From positions 18,452,485-18,504,984 of the forward strand of contig CM022676.1 in assembly GCA_012295275.1 (NCBI GenBank): a DNA stretch of 52,500 nt, written 5' to 3'. Each line of letters starts with the position of its first letter. Positions within the stretch are counted from its first letter, which is position 1. The notes below the pieces were generated by a model that saw only the letters and a list, made by a program, of their open reading frames with translations, did not search any database and was not told the origin of the DNA. This stretch comes from Chrysomallon squamiferum. Taxonomy: Eukaryota; Mollusca; Gastropoda; Neomphalida; Peltospiridae. This document shows, piece after piece, positions 10,600-24,100 of the stretch. The translations under genes were made by a program, and so were the position numbers.

Positions 10600-11116
10600 A
10601 AAATACGTTTCAGTTTCAGGCAAGTTACATAAACGGTATTTCGACATAAACGTGTAAACGTATTTTTCATATTAGACAAATTATTGTTCAAAAATATATC
10701 TGGATTTATCTGGTAGACCGTTTCTCGAATCATCGCTTTTAAATACATAATGACATTCATCTACATATTTGTCAACATTACAAATATCTTCTATTTTGTC
10801 TTACAATATTAAACCAGTTTTAACAGCAAGTTTAGCATCACAGGTCTAATTTTACATAAGACATGAACATTCGCTTGAACACTGCTCTTAATTTACAGCT
10901 GTATTTCTTGCATTAGTATCTTAATTGATATTCACTAAAACAGTAAAACATTTCCTATTTATATCAGACCTAATTAACTTATTCCGTAATCCAGTCCTGC
11001 TGACTCTATCAAAACATATCAAAAGCCTTCACAAAATCTATAAAAGGAAAATACACACACATATATATATATATATATATATTTTTTTATTTTATTTTTT
11101 TTTTTTTTTTTTTTCA

Positions 11117-11152
<36 letters not shown>

Positions 11153-12300
11153 TGTATTATTATTGTTGTTGTTGTTGTTGTTGTTGCTGCTGCTGCTGCT
11201 GTTCTTCTTATTATTTTTTTATTTTTCTTTTATTTTTTTATTTTTTGTTTTTGCATTTGTTCATTTAAATAATTATATACTATAAAGAAAATAAATCTCT
11301 GTTACGGAATACATTTACGAAATACAGCCTGATTTTGTGAAAGCAGGTTTGTTTTATCTGTGTACTTATTTAATTCAAAATTTAATACAGATTCAAATAA
11401 TTTACCACTAACCAACTAGATGTTACAGTTGATGTTTCAAGAATAACGTTAAACAGTAGAACATATAAAGGTAACATAATATTAAGTGTATATATTAATA
11501 TATTCATCAGTAATAAAGTCTTCTCCAGCTGGTTGATCACTGCTGTAGATATTTCGTCAGCTGAAAAAGTGTTGTTCAAAATATCATTAGTGCTTTCAAG
11601 ACTTTCAGTGTGGAATTTACATCAACGTTACAATTAAAGGTTGTGAAAAAACAAATCAGTTCACACATCTTCTTCTGATAGTCAGTGTTTATTGCTGTTA
11701 AGAACTGACCAGTACTCTATTGGATTTAACGTTTTTAGCATTTTAATTTCACGTTGAATATATATTTTACGTTCCCTAATTGATCGAGTTAGTGTTTGTT
11801 TGAATTGATTCTCTTTGTACTTCAAGTTAGTTTTCAGTATACATCCACCATATTGTTTATGTCTTTGTCTCTCTTCCCTGACATCTTTTTAGCAATTTTG
11901 AAAGCTCTGTGAAACCAAACCTGATTATAATGATGCTTATTGTAATATAGGTTGGTTTCTTTCCAAACCTATCTTTAGCTGCAGTTATAAATATCACATT
12001 TATATCTAAGACTATATTATTTATAAATTCAGAATTGCGCTCAGGAAATGCTTTTTGTTTTTTAATTTTGTAATATTTCTTTGTTTTTAAATGTTTTATT
12101 TTGTTTTTTGTTGGTTTTTTTGTTTTGTTTTTATTTTATTTTATTTATTGTTTTTTATTATTATTATTACTTTAAAGTTATCTCAAAATTCGTGTTTTTT
12201 TATCATTACACCATTTCCTAGGGAGTTCCTTAGAACTTTTTCAGGTGTCATTTACAGTGTTTTCAGGGTTTATTTGTGTCTGTAGTTTGGACTGTGGGCA
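10600..12300 (-). mobile_element. Decayed non-LTR retrotransposon (LINE) fragment
   Basis: On the minus strand, 11382-11579 reads LNNTFSADEISTAVINQL, then YVLLFNVILETSTVTSSWLV, matching the conserved reverse-transcriptase region 'L-FN-IL-TG-P-SW' of LINEs. Further on, 10985-11045 reads FIDFVKAFDM, the palm motif A with the catalytic Asp of the F-x-D-F-x-K-A-F-D type. The frame between these is broken by stops and by a microsatellite block (11045-11265). The upstream part (about 11640-11960) contains residues like those of the linker before RT. The clade cannot be set from this; the element is dead. Confidence 0.6.
11045..11265. repeat. Compound microsatellite (TA, T, TTA, TTG, TGC)
   Basis: Successive (TA)n, poly-T, (TTA)n, (TTG)n and (CTG)n runs inserted into the decayed RT region. 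Confidence 0.85.
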
Positions 12301-12891
12301 TTTAATAAGAACGAAGAAAATGACAGTATGGCAAAATGTTGTACTAAGGACTGTCATTTTTCCAAAACATCTATTTTCATCTGCTGTACCAGTCATGAGT
12401 AACATGTAATATATATCTAGATAAATTCAGGAGAATACGAACATAGTTATTTTTATTTTGACCATAAAATAAAGAAAAAAAAAACAACGAAAAAAAACCC
12501 AATAACAAATAACAACTATATTGAAATTAAAATAAATTATCAATTGATGTAGGTAACATAATATTAAAGGTGATATATTATTATAAATTAAATTTATTTC
12601 ATTTACACTTTTGTCTTCTTGTTATGCAAGATCCCTAATAATTTTATTCCGAATACTTCAGAATACTGGTCTTAGTTTTGTGAGGAAACACTCCAGCATA
12701 TCAAATTAAAGTGTGATGAGTTTGTTTCTTTGTTCTGTAGGTGAGATAAAAATAGCGTGTCACTGATACAGGAGACACACTAAGGTGTACCCAGTGTTAT
12801 TTACGACGATCAAACCTTAAACAGGATCTACTGTTACTGTAGGTTAGAGCAAGACATACTTTTCTAAATTTCTGTCATACACTGATAAACT

Positions 12892-12892
<1 letters not shown>

Positions 12893-12949
<57 letters not shown>
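12893..12949. repeat. (GT)n microsatellite
   Basis: About 28 uninterrupted GT repeats. Confidence 0.95.
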
Positions 12950-13439
12950 AAAATTGATGTTAAACTGTACCTATGGAAAAAAATCGATAAATAATCTAAA
13001 GATATTATGCATATTACCAAACTGTTTAATTTCAGTTTCGCCGATCCACTATTAGGATAAATCAGCATTGAGAAAGTTCGAGATAATTCCAAGTGCATCA
13101 ATCGCTAGAAGGGTACCCCACAAATTGGCCCTTGTAAAAGATTGACAGTGACTATATTTGTTTCATGTCGCAATGAAAAGAAACCAGGGATACATGTGGC
13201 TTGATGGGTAGTCAGAAATATGTGCATGAAGGATGTTACACCAGAAGGAAATGGGGAAAAATAAAATAACTTTATTTTTCAAAAATAAACGTTTGCACTT
13301 TGGTTTAAGGTGAAATGTGTATACAATACAAGCAGTTACAATTCAGAATGGAAACGAAGTATAAGTAAAATACTATTACATACGTGGATAACAAATTTAT
13401 ATACTTTGCCTTTATGCAATATTTTTATGAATCACTTGT

Positions 13440-16270
13440 AAACTGCTTCACTGAAAGGTTTTCATCACTTTTCTTAGTAATAACATTTTGTAGGTGAACA
13501 CATTTTATTTTTTTATCTATTTTTCTTTTTTTCTTTATGTATGTCATACGTTTTGTGTCATTTCCTAACAAAAAAAGTGCTTTGAAACAGCAGCGCTGTC
13601 GTACACTACTCAGTCAACATATTATAAAACATGAATCTGGATCTAAATTAACGTAGTTGCGTTTCACAGAGACAAACTCATCTGTTCAGTTTTTAAATAA
13701 GAAATGTCTTTCTTTCAATATATTTGGAGGCTATATATATATGTCTATTTAGATATAGATATAGATATTAAAGGTGGAATTTTAAATAATAATAATAAAA
13801 ATAAAAATAATAATAATAATAATAATAATTATAAAATTAGATACTAAACGTAAATTATCGATTAAACCTACTAGCAAAATATTACCTAAATATTATAAAA
13901 ATAGCAGTAAAACAGGAGTTAAGTAGTGAATCACACTTAAAGAGCACATGCTGACAACAAAATGTCCATTTCGACACTTTTAATAATTTAATGGAAATAT
14001 ATTTTCGAGATTGCAATTCTCTTGGACAGCATATGTAAAGCTTTGTTTTGTGTTTTTGGGGAAATTTGACACGTGAATGAACCTGAGCGATATTTTAATA
14101 TAATTTCAAATCTTCTTAGTTCTTTATTCTTGAAATTATAACATCGTGTCGTTTAGTTGTGCCTTTCTTACTTCGTTATGATTGTACATATTAAAATACA
14201 TAGAAATAAAGGAATTTTTTAAATTATCAAACGCAACGTATCTTCAAAGAAATAAGGCGTGTCAGTATGTTTATTTACTCGTTACAAGCTGCACTATCTT
14301 CATAATTTTCATCTCACTTTCTCCCCTATCAAATGACACGTAAGAATCGAAGAAACGTGACTTGTAAGATAAATGATCTCGTCACGTTTGTTAAGAAGAG
14401 AAATAACTCAAACAGAAAGTTGCCATTTGAAAAGCGTTTAAGAGTAATCACAGTGTTTTAGGAGAATATAATTATATGACGTACCTCTGCTATTATTTTC
14501 TTTCTTAATTACTGTTATTGTTGGCGTTGCTGTTGTGGTTATTGTTGTTGTTGTAGTGGTTCTTGTTGTCGATGTAAAATACTTCAAGTAGAAATTTGCC
14601 TTTGCACAATATTGAAGACATTAAAGAGGTTTATTCGCTGAAGAATTTATTACAAAAGTGAACTAAATTGTAGTCAGTGTGTTTTCTTGCGTGTGCGTGT
14701 GCGCGTGTGTACATAGCCAGAGAGAAAGACGTACATGAATAACAAACGTATCTGCTTTGCCTTGAGGCGATATTGACATGCATGACTTGTAAACTACAAA
14801 AGTGAAAGGTTTTCTTGCCTTTTCTTAGTGATAACACTTTGTAGGTGAACTTATTTTATTATTCTTTTTTCTATTTATGTATACGTTCCATGCCACTTAC
14901 TAACAACAAACGTGCTCTGAAACAGCAGTGCTGTTGCAAAATAAACTGATTAAGTCTGATATGTATAGAAAAATATGAATCAGGACCTAAATTAAATAGT
15001 TGCGCTATACCGAGAGAAACTGATCTGTTGAGTTTTTTAAAAATAAGAAATGTCTTTCTTTCCAATTATTTGTATTTATTTACTGGTTATACCCACTGTC
15101 GTTTCAGGTATGTCATAACGTTTTGGTATTTCTATATTCATATAGTTATAAAGACTGAAATACTGAGTAATAATAAAAAATAATAATATAATTACACACA
15201 AAAAATAACTTATCGATTAAATGTACTAGTCAATCTACGAACGTAAACTTTTATATTTGTTCTGAGATAACAAATCGTAGCACAATTGCAAGAATATCTT
15301 CTTGTATGAATATCTGTGTATTTTTAATCATTTTATTTAAAATTCGGTATCAGTGATATATAGAATTCTGTTCTAAAATGAGGATCGTGAATTGAATAGT
15401 GGATACAACTGCATGAACAAAAAATCAGTTTGGTATGTAGAATTGTGTTTGCTCAAATTTTAAAATATTAGCTTAGTATTATTCACACTTGAATTTTTTT
15501 CATTTTGGCCAAAAATGGGCGTGACCTATAGCTTTTTAGGTCTGATATTTTGGTAATCAGTGGGTCGATATTGATGAAACTATTTCACTGAAAAACTAAT
15601 TTAATAAGGATGCTTACAAGCAACAACTAAATTTTGGTACATTTTTTTCTTTTTGTTTCATCCTGAATTTGACTTTGTGACTTAAAATGACGTTCAAACG
15701 ACCTCAAATCAAAGTTAAATTCCTAAATGTTGCCTTCAACATACAAAAATTGAAGAGGATGCTTAGTAGTAGAAAAAGGAACAGAGTAGAAAAACACACT
15801 TAAAGTGGACATGCTGGCCACAAAATGCCCTTTTTAAAACTTTTAGTGATTTAATGTAAACAAATGTTCTAGGCTGGAATGGAATGTAATTTTACTTTTT
15901 CTTTATTATTAAGATTATCAGATCTGATCATTTAGTTCTACCTTTCTTACTGGTTTATAATTGTACATATTAAATTATATTGAATAAAATAAAATTTATA
16001 ACATCTGAAAATACAACGTACCATCAAACAAATATAAATTATCAGTATGTTTATTTGTCCGCAACAAGTAGCACGGTTTCTTTATAATTTGTATCTGACT
16101 TTCACCAATGAAGTGACACTTAAGAACCGAAGAAACGTGACTTGTAAGATAAATTACTTCAGTCACGTTTTCACGAGTAGACAATTTTTTAACAAGAGAA
16201 ATTACACTAAAACACCAAACTACTTCAGAGAGGCAGTTATCACTTGAAAAGAGTTTCAACACTAATAAGG
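13440..16270. repeat. Diverged tandem duplication, two copies of about 1.3-1.8 kb
   Basis: Copy 1 (about 13440-14580) and copy 2 (about 14790-16390) share ordered landmarks: TTCTTAG-GATAACA-TTTGTAGGTGAAC (13471 and 14823), AACAGCAG-GCTGT (13588 and 14921), AAGAAATGTCTTTCTTTC (13700 and 15047), ACATGCTG-CACAAAATG (13945 and 15806), GAAACGTGACTTGTAAG (14352 and 16132) and a TTG-rich block (14519 and 16335). I see no conserved open frame. Copy 2 carries extra sequence in its middle. Confidence 0.6.
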
Positions 16271-16399
16271 CAGCTGTAAGATATTATAATAATATTACGT
16301 ACCTATATCATTATTTTCTTTCTTACTTATTATCATTGTTGTTATTCTTTTTGTTGCTGTTATTGGTGTTGTGGTGTTTATTGCTGTTGATATAAGAAA

Positions 16400-16898
16400 A
16401 TACTTCATACAAAAATGTGTCTTTTGTAAACAGTTTAACAATAGTAAGAGGTATAAAGGATTCAGTTTCTAAGTGTGCGCTTTTTTTGTCCTAAGGCATG
16501 TTTGTATTTTCTTGTTTATCTCTATTTAAATATAGTTTGTGATATGTTGTAGTCTGTTGTTTGTTGTTTCAGTGGAAGGATACATTCCTGTTAACTGTGA
16601 GTTACCCCCTGTACTCTGTATCTTAGTTTGTTTGTGATAGTGTTTGTTAACGTCCAGCACAGATAGCAGTTTGTAATAAACTGTTTACACACATTTAGCT
16701 GTTGCAGTATAAGTAATGAACTGTTGTTGTCTGATCTAAATAACAAACATTCAGCTGATAAAAAAAAAAAAAAAATCACATCTATACTGCCGGAAACGTA
16801 GCCATTAATACGTTAACAGTTTTCCATGTGGACGTAACTAAAACTGTGCTTTATATTCTGAATAATTGTGATTGTCACCAGAAAGGACCAGCATGCAC

Positions 16899-16941
<43 letters not shown>

Positions 16942-17545
16942 GTTGTTGTTGTTTATTTTTTGGTTATTTTTATTTTTTCTGAGTTTTGTTAGTGTGGACT
17001 TCTTGACCCTAAGGCCTATTTGTATTTTCTTGATTATCTCTATATTATAATGTTTGTTATATGTTGTAATTTGTTGTTTCTTGGTTCAGTGGAAGGATAC
17101 ATTCCTGTTAAGTGTGAGTTGCTCCACTGTACTCTGTATCTTAGTTTATGTTTGATAGTGTTTGTTGACGTCCAGCAGAGCGAGAAGTTTGAGTGATTCA
17201 GGAAAATATTTCTAAAACCAGTTTGTAATAAACTACTGGCAAACATCTAGCTTTGGCGGTAGCAGTAATGACTTATTGCTACCTGACCTAAATAGGAAAC
17301 ATTCAGCTGCTGGAAAAAGTAATCTATATACTACCGAAAACGAGCCATTAATAGTTACACAGTTTACAGCCGATAAAACATTTTAAACTTATTTTCTGAT
17401 ACAATATAATAATTTTCTCAGAGATTTTAAACTTGTACATTAACGGTTTTGTATATTGACCAGGGCGTGAAATAACTAAAACTGTGCTTTAGATCTGAAT
17501 AATTGTGATTGTCTTTAACAAAGGACGATTACACACTAGTATTAT
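16400..17545. repeat. Tandem duplication of a 0.5-kb unit, with a third partial copy at about 19353-19480
   Basis: Both units contain CAGTGGAAGGATACATTCCT, then CTGTACTCTGTATCTTAG, TTTGTAATAAACT, a CATTCAGCTG block and AACTAAAACTGTGCTTTA. The third partial copy retains GTAATAAACTGCTGGCA and GGTAGCAGTAATGA. The minus strand keeps a short peptide-like string (TNKLRYRVQ and HKLRYRVQ), which might be a transposable-element tail. The class is unknown. Confidence 0.55.
16898..16940. repeat. (TTA)n microsatellite
   Basis: Fourteen or so TTA units ending in TTG repeats. Confidence 0.9.
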
Positions 17546-17632
17546 TGTTGTTGTTGTTGTTGTTACTATCATTATGAATATTATTATTATTATCATTATG
17601 AATATTATTATTATTATTATCATCATTATGAA

Positions 17633-17692
<60 letters not shown>
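17541..17692. repeat. (TTG)n/(TTA)n compound microsatellite
   Basis: TTG, then TTA interrupted by ATGAATATT blocks, then a pure TTA run of about 50 bp. Confidence 0.9.
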
Positions 17693-17693
<1 letters not shown>

Positions 17694-18099
17694 TGACGTT
17701 CACGGTAAACAAAGGGAAACCTTAGAACAACGATTTGCTATTTAATTTTCTGAACTATGTTTTACCTCGGTCACTTCTCACAATTTCAATTTCGTATGAA
17801 TGTGCTTCAGACAATTTTCATAGCGAATGTTTCACTGGTGTGTTGATAAACGTTGTTCAGTCCTCTGTAATAGTAACTGAGAAAGAGGAAGAAGATGAAG
17901 AAGTTAACTTTCAAAGATCTAAATGTATCTGATTATCTGTATTGTTGTTGTTGTTATTATTAGTAGTATTTTTGTTAGTGGTATAAGTAGTAGTAGTATT
18001 AGCAGTAGTAGTAGTTGTTGTTGTTGTATTGTTGCTTTTGCTGTTGCCTTTATCCTTGTTATTGTTATTGAGCAGTTACTATTATTTATCATCTCACAA

Positions 18100-18190
18100 A
18101 TGCTGATAAACGTAAATTATTTCTTTCTTTTACTATCTTTTCCACACTTTTGTGCAGACTCTGTGTTACCAGAGAATCTGCCAGATCGTT
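18100..18190 (+). CDS. Gene B exon 1: signal peptide
   Basis: ATG at 18100 begins [19 protein letters not shown], a typical short n-region, hydrophobic core and small residue at the cleavage site, followed by [11 protein letters not shown]. The donor T|GTAAAT at 18191 leaves phase 1 and joins in frame to the first SRCR exon (giving R-L-PVRLVNG). The frame is also open upstream into low-complexity sequence, but this Met gives the best signal peptide. If the donor is not used, the frame ends at a TAA only two codons later. No other signal-peptide exon is seen between here and 20951. Confidence 0.6.
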
Positions 18191-21100
18191 GTAAATAACA
18201 CACGAGTACACGTTTGTTCTCGTGTGACACACTATTTTTAAACTGACCTACATAAGAAAAGAAACACGCACTGGCTATAGTGCTACTGCGAATATCACTT
18301 GAACCTCATTAAACTGTTCATGGAAATATCTGAAATACGAAAGGAACACTTTGAAGCTGGCGTTACGTATGTTGTAACGTTATGACAAAACAATAACAAA
18401 ACGACTCAGTCTCAAACTAATTAACATTAATCTACAACAGTCATTAGCAAAAGTGAGATAGGAGCACGTTGAGTCATGGGTCAAGTTAGTCCATCTAAAA
18501 AATACCCGTGCAGAAATTATTTACTTTCCTATTTTGAGTTCTTATTGTTTTAGATTAACCAGATATGTCGCTTTCGAACAAAATTTTCCCAGAATGCCAT
18601 CTGTTCGATTATAAGAAGCTAAGACAATTGGCCTCCTAGCTTGCTGAACAAAATGAGAAGAAATTTCCAACTACAAGGACGAACTTGGGATGGAAATGAT
18701 CAACATTTGTTTTATTAGAGGCTTTAACTCTGGCTATGATTGTATATTCTTGTTTTTTAGTTATTTATCTTATGTGTAATTATTATTAATTGTTTCACCT
18801 TTGTAAGTAGGGAAGAAATAAAATAAAATAAAGTGAAATAAAATAATTGAATAAAACAATATATAAATAAGTAAATAAATATAGTATTAAAAGTGATAAT
18901 TAGAAATTACCAATAATCACTTAAAAACTATCACAAATCAGGATATTTCAAATATTAGTAATTATTTGAAATAATGAAATTTTGTTTTAAACGACTATGA
19001 GTGCTTGTTTTCCGATTATACAGAATCATCAGTACCTTTAATTACGAAACGAACCAGTTTCCACACGAAAATAATCAGAACAAAATTATAATTCTCATCA
19101 GTCCCGATTTTATTCACGTATAAACGGCCTTTCAAAAATGTGTTAGACAAGTGCATACGACTGCTGTATGTTTTGGATAGACAAACAGTCGATACATTTT
19201 AATATAATTAATGTCTGGCTACTCTGTTACTATTATTATCAACTTATCTGTTACTTATTGCGACAAACAATCGCTGCAAATAACATTTTTAATTTTCTCT
19301 ATATGTCCCTTTATGAATTGTGAAGCAGTTTGTTGAACTACATCATGGCAGAAAGTGTGTAATAAACTGCTGGCATACATCTAGATGTTTCGGTAGCAGT
19401 AATGAAATATTAATGCCGAATAAGAAACATTCATTTGTTACAAATTTCATCTTTATACGGAGAAAAAAAAAACGAGCTATTAAAATGCAAATAGATCTCA
19501 GACGACAGAACAGTTATTTTATCGATTTCTAAACTGTTCGGAAGTGTGATGTTCGATCACGTGTCTTTGCTATTTCCTGCCGTCAGAATGTCTGATATCA
19601 GCTCACAATTCTGGCGAACCTGATTAAGATTTTTAGGTCGGCTTAATGGACGATACTACGATGTTAAGTCATTTTGGTTCACCTGTAAAATATTTCTGAA
19701 AGGTGTTTGTAGGCGAGAAAAAATGCGAAAACATAATCAAATATTAAAATGACACATTAGCTACACATTTCAATATTTTTTTTAATAATTACTATTGCCA
19801 TCCATATAGACACTACTCTCATTCACACATGCATGTACATAGAAATATACATACATACATACATAAATACATACATACTGTTCAACAAACTGTTTCACAA
19901 TTCATAAAAGGATATACATACATAGATATCTATATACATATATACATGTAAACATACATACATATGCATAAACATGCATATTTACTTACGTACATACATA
20001 CATACGTAACACATACATATGTACATTAATATAAATATACGCAGAAAAGTGCAAGCATGAACGACTTTTACATATTGAAACAAAAAAAATTGTTTTGCTA
20101 AATTGAATTTATGATGACTTTTAAATATTCAGTGTGATGCGATGTGTGATTGTCTGAGTGAAAACGTTTCAGTTTTTAACTTCCAGGTCATGCGCTGTTT
20201 GATCAGTGATTAAAAATGTTTTATTTACGTTCCCAGTCTCAAACTATTCCTGAAAAGCTTAATTTTCAACAGACTTGTTTGATTCCAGCTGCTGTTGAGT
20301 AAATTTAGGTCGCTTGTCGCCGAAGAAATATTTTAGAGAAAATAAATAAATAAATAAAATAAAATCATTCTTAGTTAAATGCTTTATATTCTGTGTTAAT
20401 TCAAGAACGAATAAAGCTAAACTTAAATACTTGACACATTAATAACTTTTAATTAATGCAGTTATAAAGTTGAATTTCTGGTCCTGTCAATCATAATAAT
20501 TATTAATTATGCACAATATTTATGAAAAATTAAAAAGAAAATTATATATAAAAAAAATATTATTTCTATCAAATAAGAAAACATGTCACTACCTTCTATT
20601 ATGATTATATTTTAAAGTAAAAAAAATAATTTAAAACCAAAATGAATTCTTACTTCAAACGATTTATACTGTGTGTTTATTCAAGCACTAATAAAGACAA
20701 ACTTGAATCTTAGAGAACGGAATAATAATAGTTAATAAATACAATTATAAAGTTGAATTATCTGATCCTGTTTAACACAATAATTGTCAAATATATACAA
20801 TATTACAATGACAAAAACAGATTATCGGTATTTTCCTTAACAAATATTCTTGCAAATGAAAAATATCATATTTCTGTATATATAGTTTTCTTTCTGAAAA
20901 TATTGTACTATTATAATTGACTGTCTTATATAAACCTGTTATTATTTCAGTACCAGTACGATTAGTGAATGGAAGAGGAATACCAACACAAGGTCGAGTT
21001 GAGATTCAAGTAAACGGGACGTGGGGAACAATATGTAGCAGTAGATTTGACACAGAAGATGCTGGTGTTCTCTGTTCAATGTTGGGATTTAGTCGGTAAA

Positions 21101-24100
21101 AGAAAACAAATCTTTTGTGCAATATTCCGTTTTACGAACGTATTATTGACTACTGCTTCTGTTGCTGCTGCTACTACTACTACTACAAATACTACTTCTA
21201 CTACTACTACTACTACTGGGGCTAATAATTCTACTACTACTACTATATTAATCAGCCATTTGATCTGTGTCGGAGGAGTGTGTCTGACAATGTAACTGTA
21301 GATATTTCTGATAATCTGTGGTGAACGTTTTCACACAAGAGATGCTACTGTTCTCTGTTCAATGATGGCATTTTGTGTCCGAAGTCGATATTACTGTGTA
21401 ACTGTTAACATTTCTCTATCAACTAACCAGTTGGTTTAAAATAATGACAAGTTTTTAATGAAAATTCTCCTTTCTCAAAAATACATTTATCATACATGCA
21501 ACCTGCTTGATATCTGCAAATATTAGAGTAATCACAATTAGTTTATTCTGTAATACTTTATTATTTTTATCTCTGATACTTATGTAAAGGATACTCGAAA
21601 ACACATTTTTAATTAAGAAACAAAATGATCGATGGCCAGGTTTCTTGCTACTTAAGAGGTTAACATTAAAACCTTTGCCTTTTTATGATTATAAAAGAGG
21701 AAACAGTTTCCGTTATACTCTAACGCTTCAGCCGATAAAAAAAACTGAAGAAAAATTAAAAATAAAAAAAACATACTTAGTGAAGTTCTTACAGGCAAGA
21801 ATATATATTTCTTCACTCGTTATTTTGCCTTAAATAAATACCAGTCAAATAAAATAACTTAATAAGATAGATTCCGTCATTCTTCATTCTCTAACAAATG
21901 CTCGTTTCATTATAGCCTGATTCTAAAATATCAACTATCGAAATTTAATTGTGTTAAAATGCTTTCTTTAATAGATGATCAGCAATGTATCATGTTTTAT
22001 CTGATATATTTCAGTGACGGAGCAAAGACCTTCATAAGTATTCCATCATACTTTGGAGAAGGTAGAGGTCCAATATGGTTAGATACACTTCAGTGTGAAG
22101 GAAATGAAGCATCTGTTGAACAGTGTAGTTTTGGTGCTTGGAGAAACAATCGATGTAGTCACAGTTACGATGTTGGGATACGTTGTCAAGGTTCGTTACA
22201 CAGAAGTCTAATATTTGTTGTATTTGTGTTTATTTGCGTCAATATTGAGAAAAATCAACAAAATCGTTTTAATCGTTTTCCAAAGTAACCAAATCAAACC
22301 AAAGAATGAAAGAATTAAAAAACACAAACAGTAAAATAACGGCAGAACGACCCGTTCTTATTTTTTGTCATTTTTGCTTGTAGAGTTAAAAAAAATAAAG
22401 TGTCGGGAAAATAAGAAAACAAAGTACACGGGTCTGTATAAGCAAAGGATTCTGTCAGTTTCAGAACACTAAAGTGAAACCTGTTGTCATTTATTTCAGT
22501 ATCTCTCAGACTAGTCAATGGTGGAGGTATTGAAACACAGGGTCGAGTTGAGATCAAACTTAACGATACATGGGGAACTGTCTGTGGTGACAAATTTGAC
22601 GACACAGAAGCAGGATTTATCTGCAGACTTTTAGGATTCAGTCCGTAAGAATGTTTTAACTTTAGTAAAACTGGACAATTTAAAAACAGTAATAACATAT
22701 CAGCACGTTTAAATTTCTGACATACAAAGTAAATTGAAATTGGAAATTACGATTTGCGTTTATATTTACCCCGTAGTACCGTTCAATCAATATTTGTATA
22801 AACTAAGATCAGAGAACTCAGTTGTGTTTTGTAAATCCTAGATTCAACGCAAAGACGTATAAGAATGCTCACTTTGGAGAAGGAACAGGACCAGTGTGGG
22901 TTGATGATGTTAACTGTGTTAAAGATGAAAATGGAGTGAATCACTGTTCTTTCTATGACTGGGGTAAAAAGAACTGTAGTCATAAACAGGATTTGGGAAT
23001 AAGCTGCTTGCAACAGGGTTTGTTATTTTAGTTAATTGTGTTGTTGTTGTTGATTTGTTTTTGAGCTATAAAACATATTTTATTATTATAATGTATATTT
23101 AAATTAAAAACAGAACATTTACCATCAAATGTAAAATGCAAAATGGAATAACCACTTTGTGGGACAGTCATATCGCTTGGTAATAATAATTACATAGATC
23201 TATAAGGACAAACTTAATTTGAAACCGGACCGTTTCACAATGCAAATGAAATTCTGAAAAGTTGTCACATTATCACTATCCCAATTCCGGTTGTAAAATC
23301 CTGAATACCCTTAGAGGCAAGCCAATACAGTGAGATATCCAAGTATAGTTATTACTGTTTTGAAGGAAAAATTTTACGCACGTTGAGGAAATTATAATTT
23401 GGATACCTGACGACGGTGCTTATTCCAGGTCACATTTGACTGTGTTACACTAAATCGTGGTAGCTATTGCAATTTTTCGGTCTTCGCCCGGGATTTGAAA
23501 CGGGGACGAATCATAAATATAATTTTGTTGCAATCGTGGGCTTAGTAAATGATATTGCAAAAATACTACGTATTGCTAGCGTGGTTCACTAGAATGCCAG
23601 TCAGTACTCTAGAATACCTTAACATGAAATAAACCTTGTTGGATCTGCTCATGTAAGTTCAAATAAAGCCCTCGTGTTAAGAAAACCTTCTTCTATTAGC
23701 TTTCAATAGACAAATTATCATAACCGCGGCAAACACAGTAGGCGAAATTCGTGTGACAGTCCAGTTACAGATGATGGTAGTTCCATTCCTGAATTAGATG
23801 TAAAAGAATTAAGTGTAGACCAACAGTTAGCTTTTTAAAAAATATATATGTTTGAAACCGAGCAAAGAGCATCAGAGAGACAGATAGATAGAGAGAAGGA
23901 AGAAAGGGAGAAGAATAAGAAAGAAAGAGAGAGAGGATCGGGCAGTAGAGCGTGAAAGAATTAAGATTACAACAGAATGATATGAGACATTCATCAGTAG
24001 AAGGTAGCGAAACTGGGAATAGTCGTTTTAACATGTCAGGAGCATACAGATCAGTACCAATATTTGAAGATGGACAGATTGATACTTTTTTCCAGTTATT

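Noticed and set aside
17735-17932. Acidic coding exon (TEKEEEDEEVNFQRSKCI)
   Set aside because: It looks hydrophilic but has no clear splice sites with matching phase to the next exon and is flanked by low-complexity trinucleotide runs. The signal-peptide exon at 18100 explains the gene start better.
18100-18198. A 32-residue secreted peptide ending RCK
   Set aside because: A stand-alone peptide is possible, but the GTAAAT donor at 18191 gives the phase needed by the SRCR exon and supplies the otherwise missing signal peptide.
23390-23530. tRNA gene or tRNA-derived SINE
   Set aside because: A B-box-like GGGATTTGAAACGG was noticed at about 23490, but I could not fold a cloverleaf or find an A box at the proper distance.
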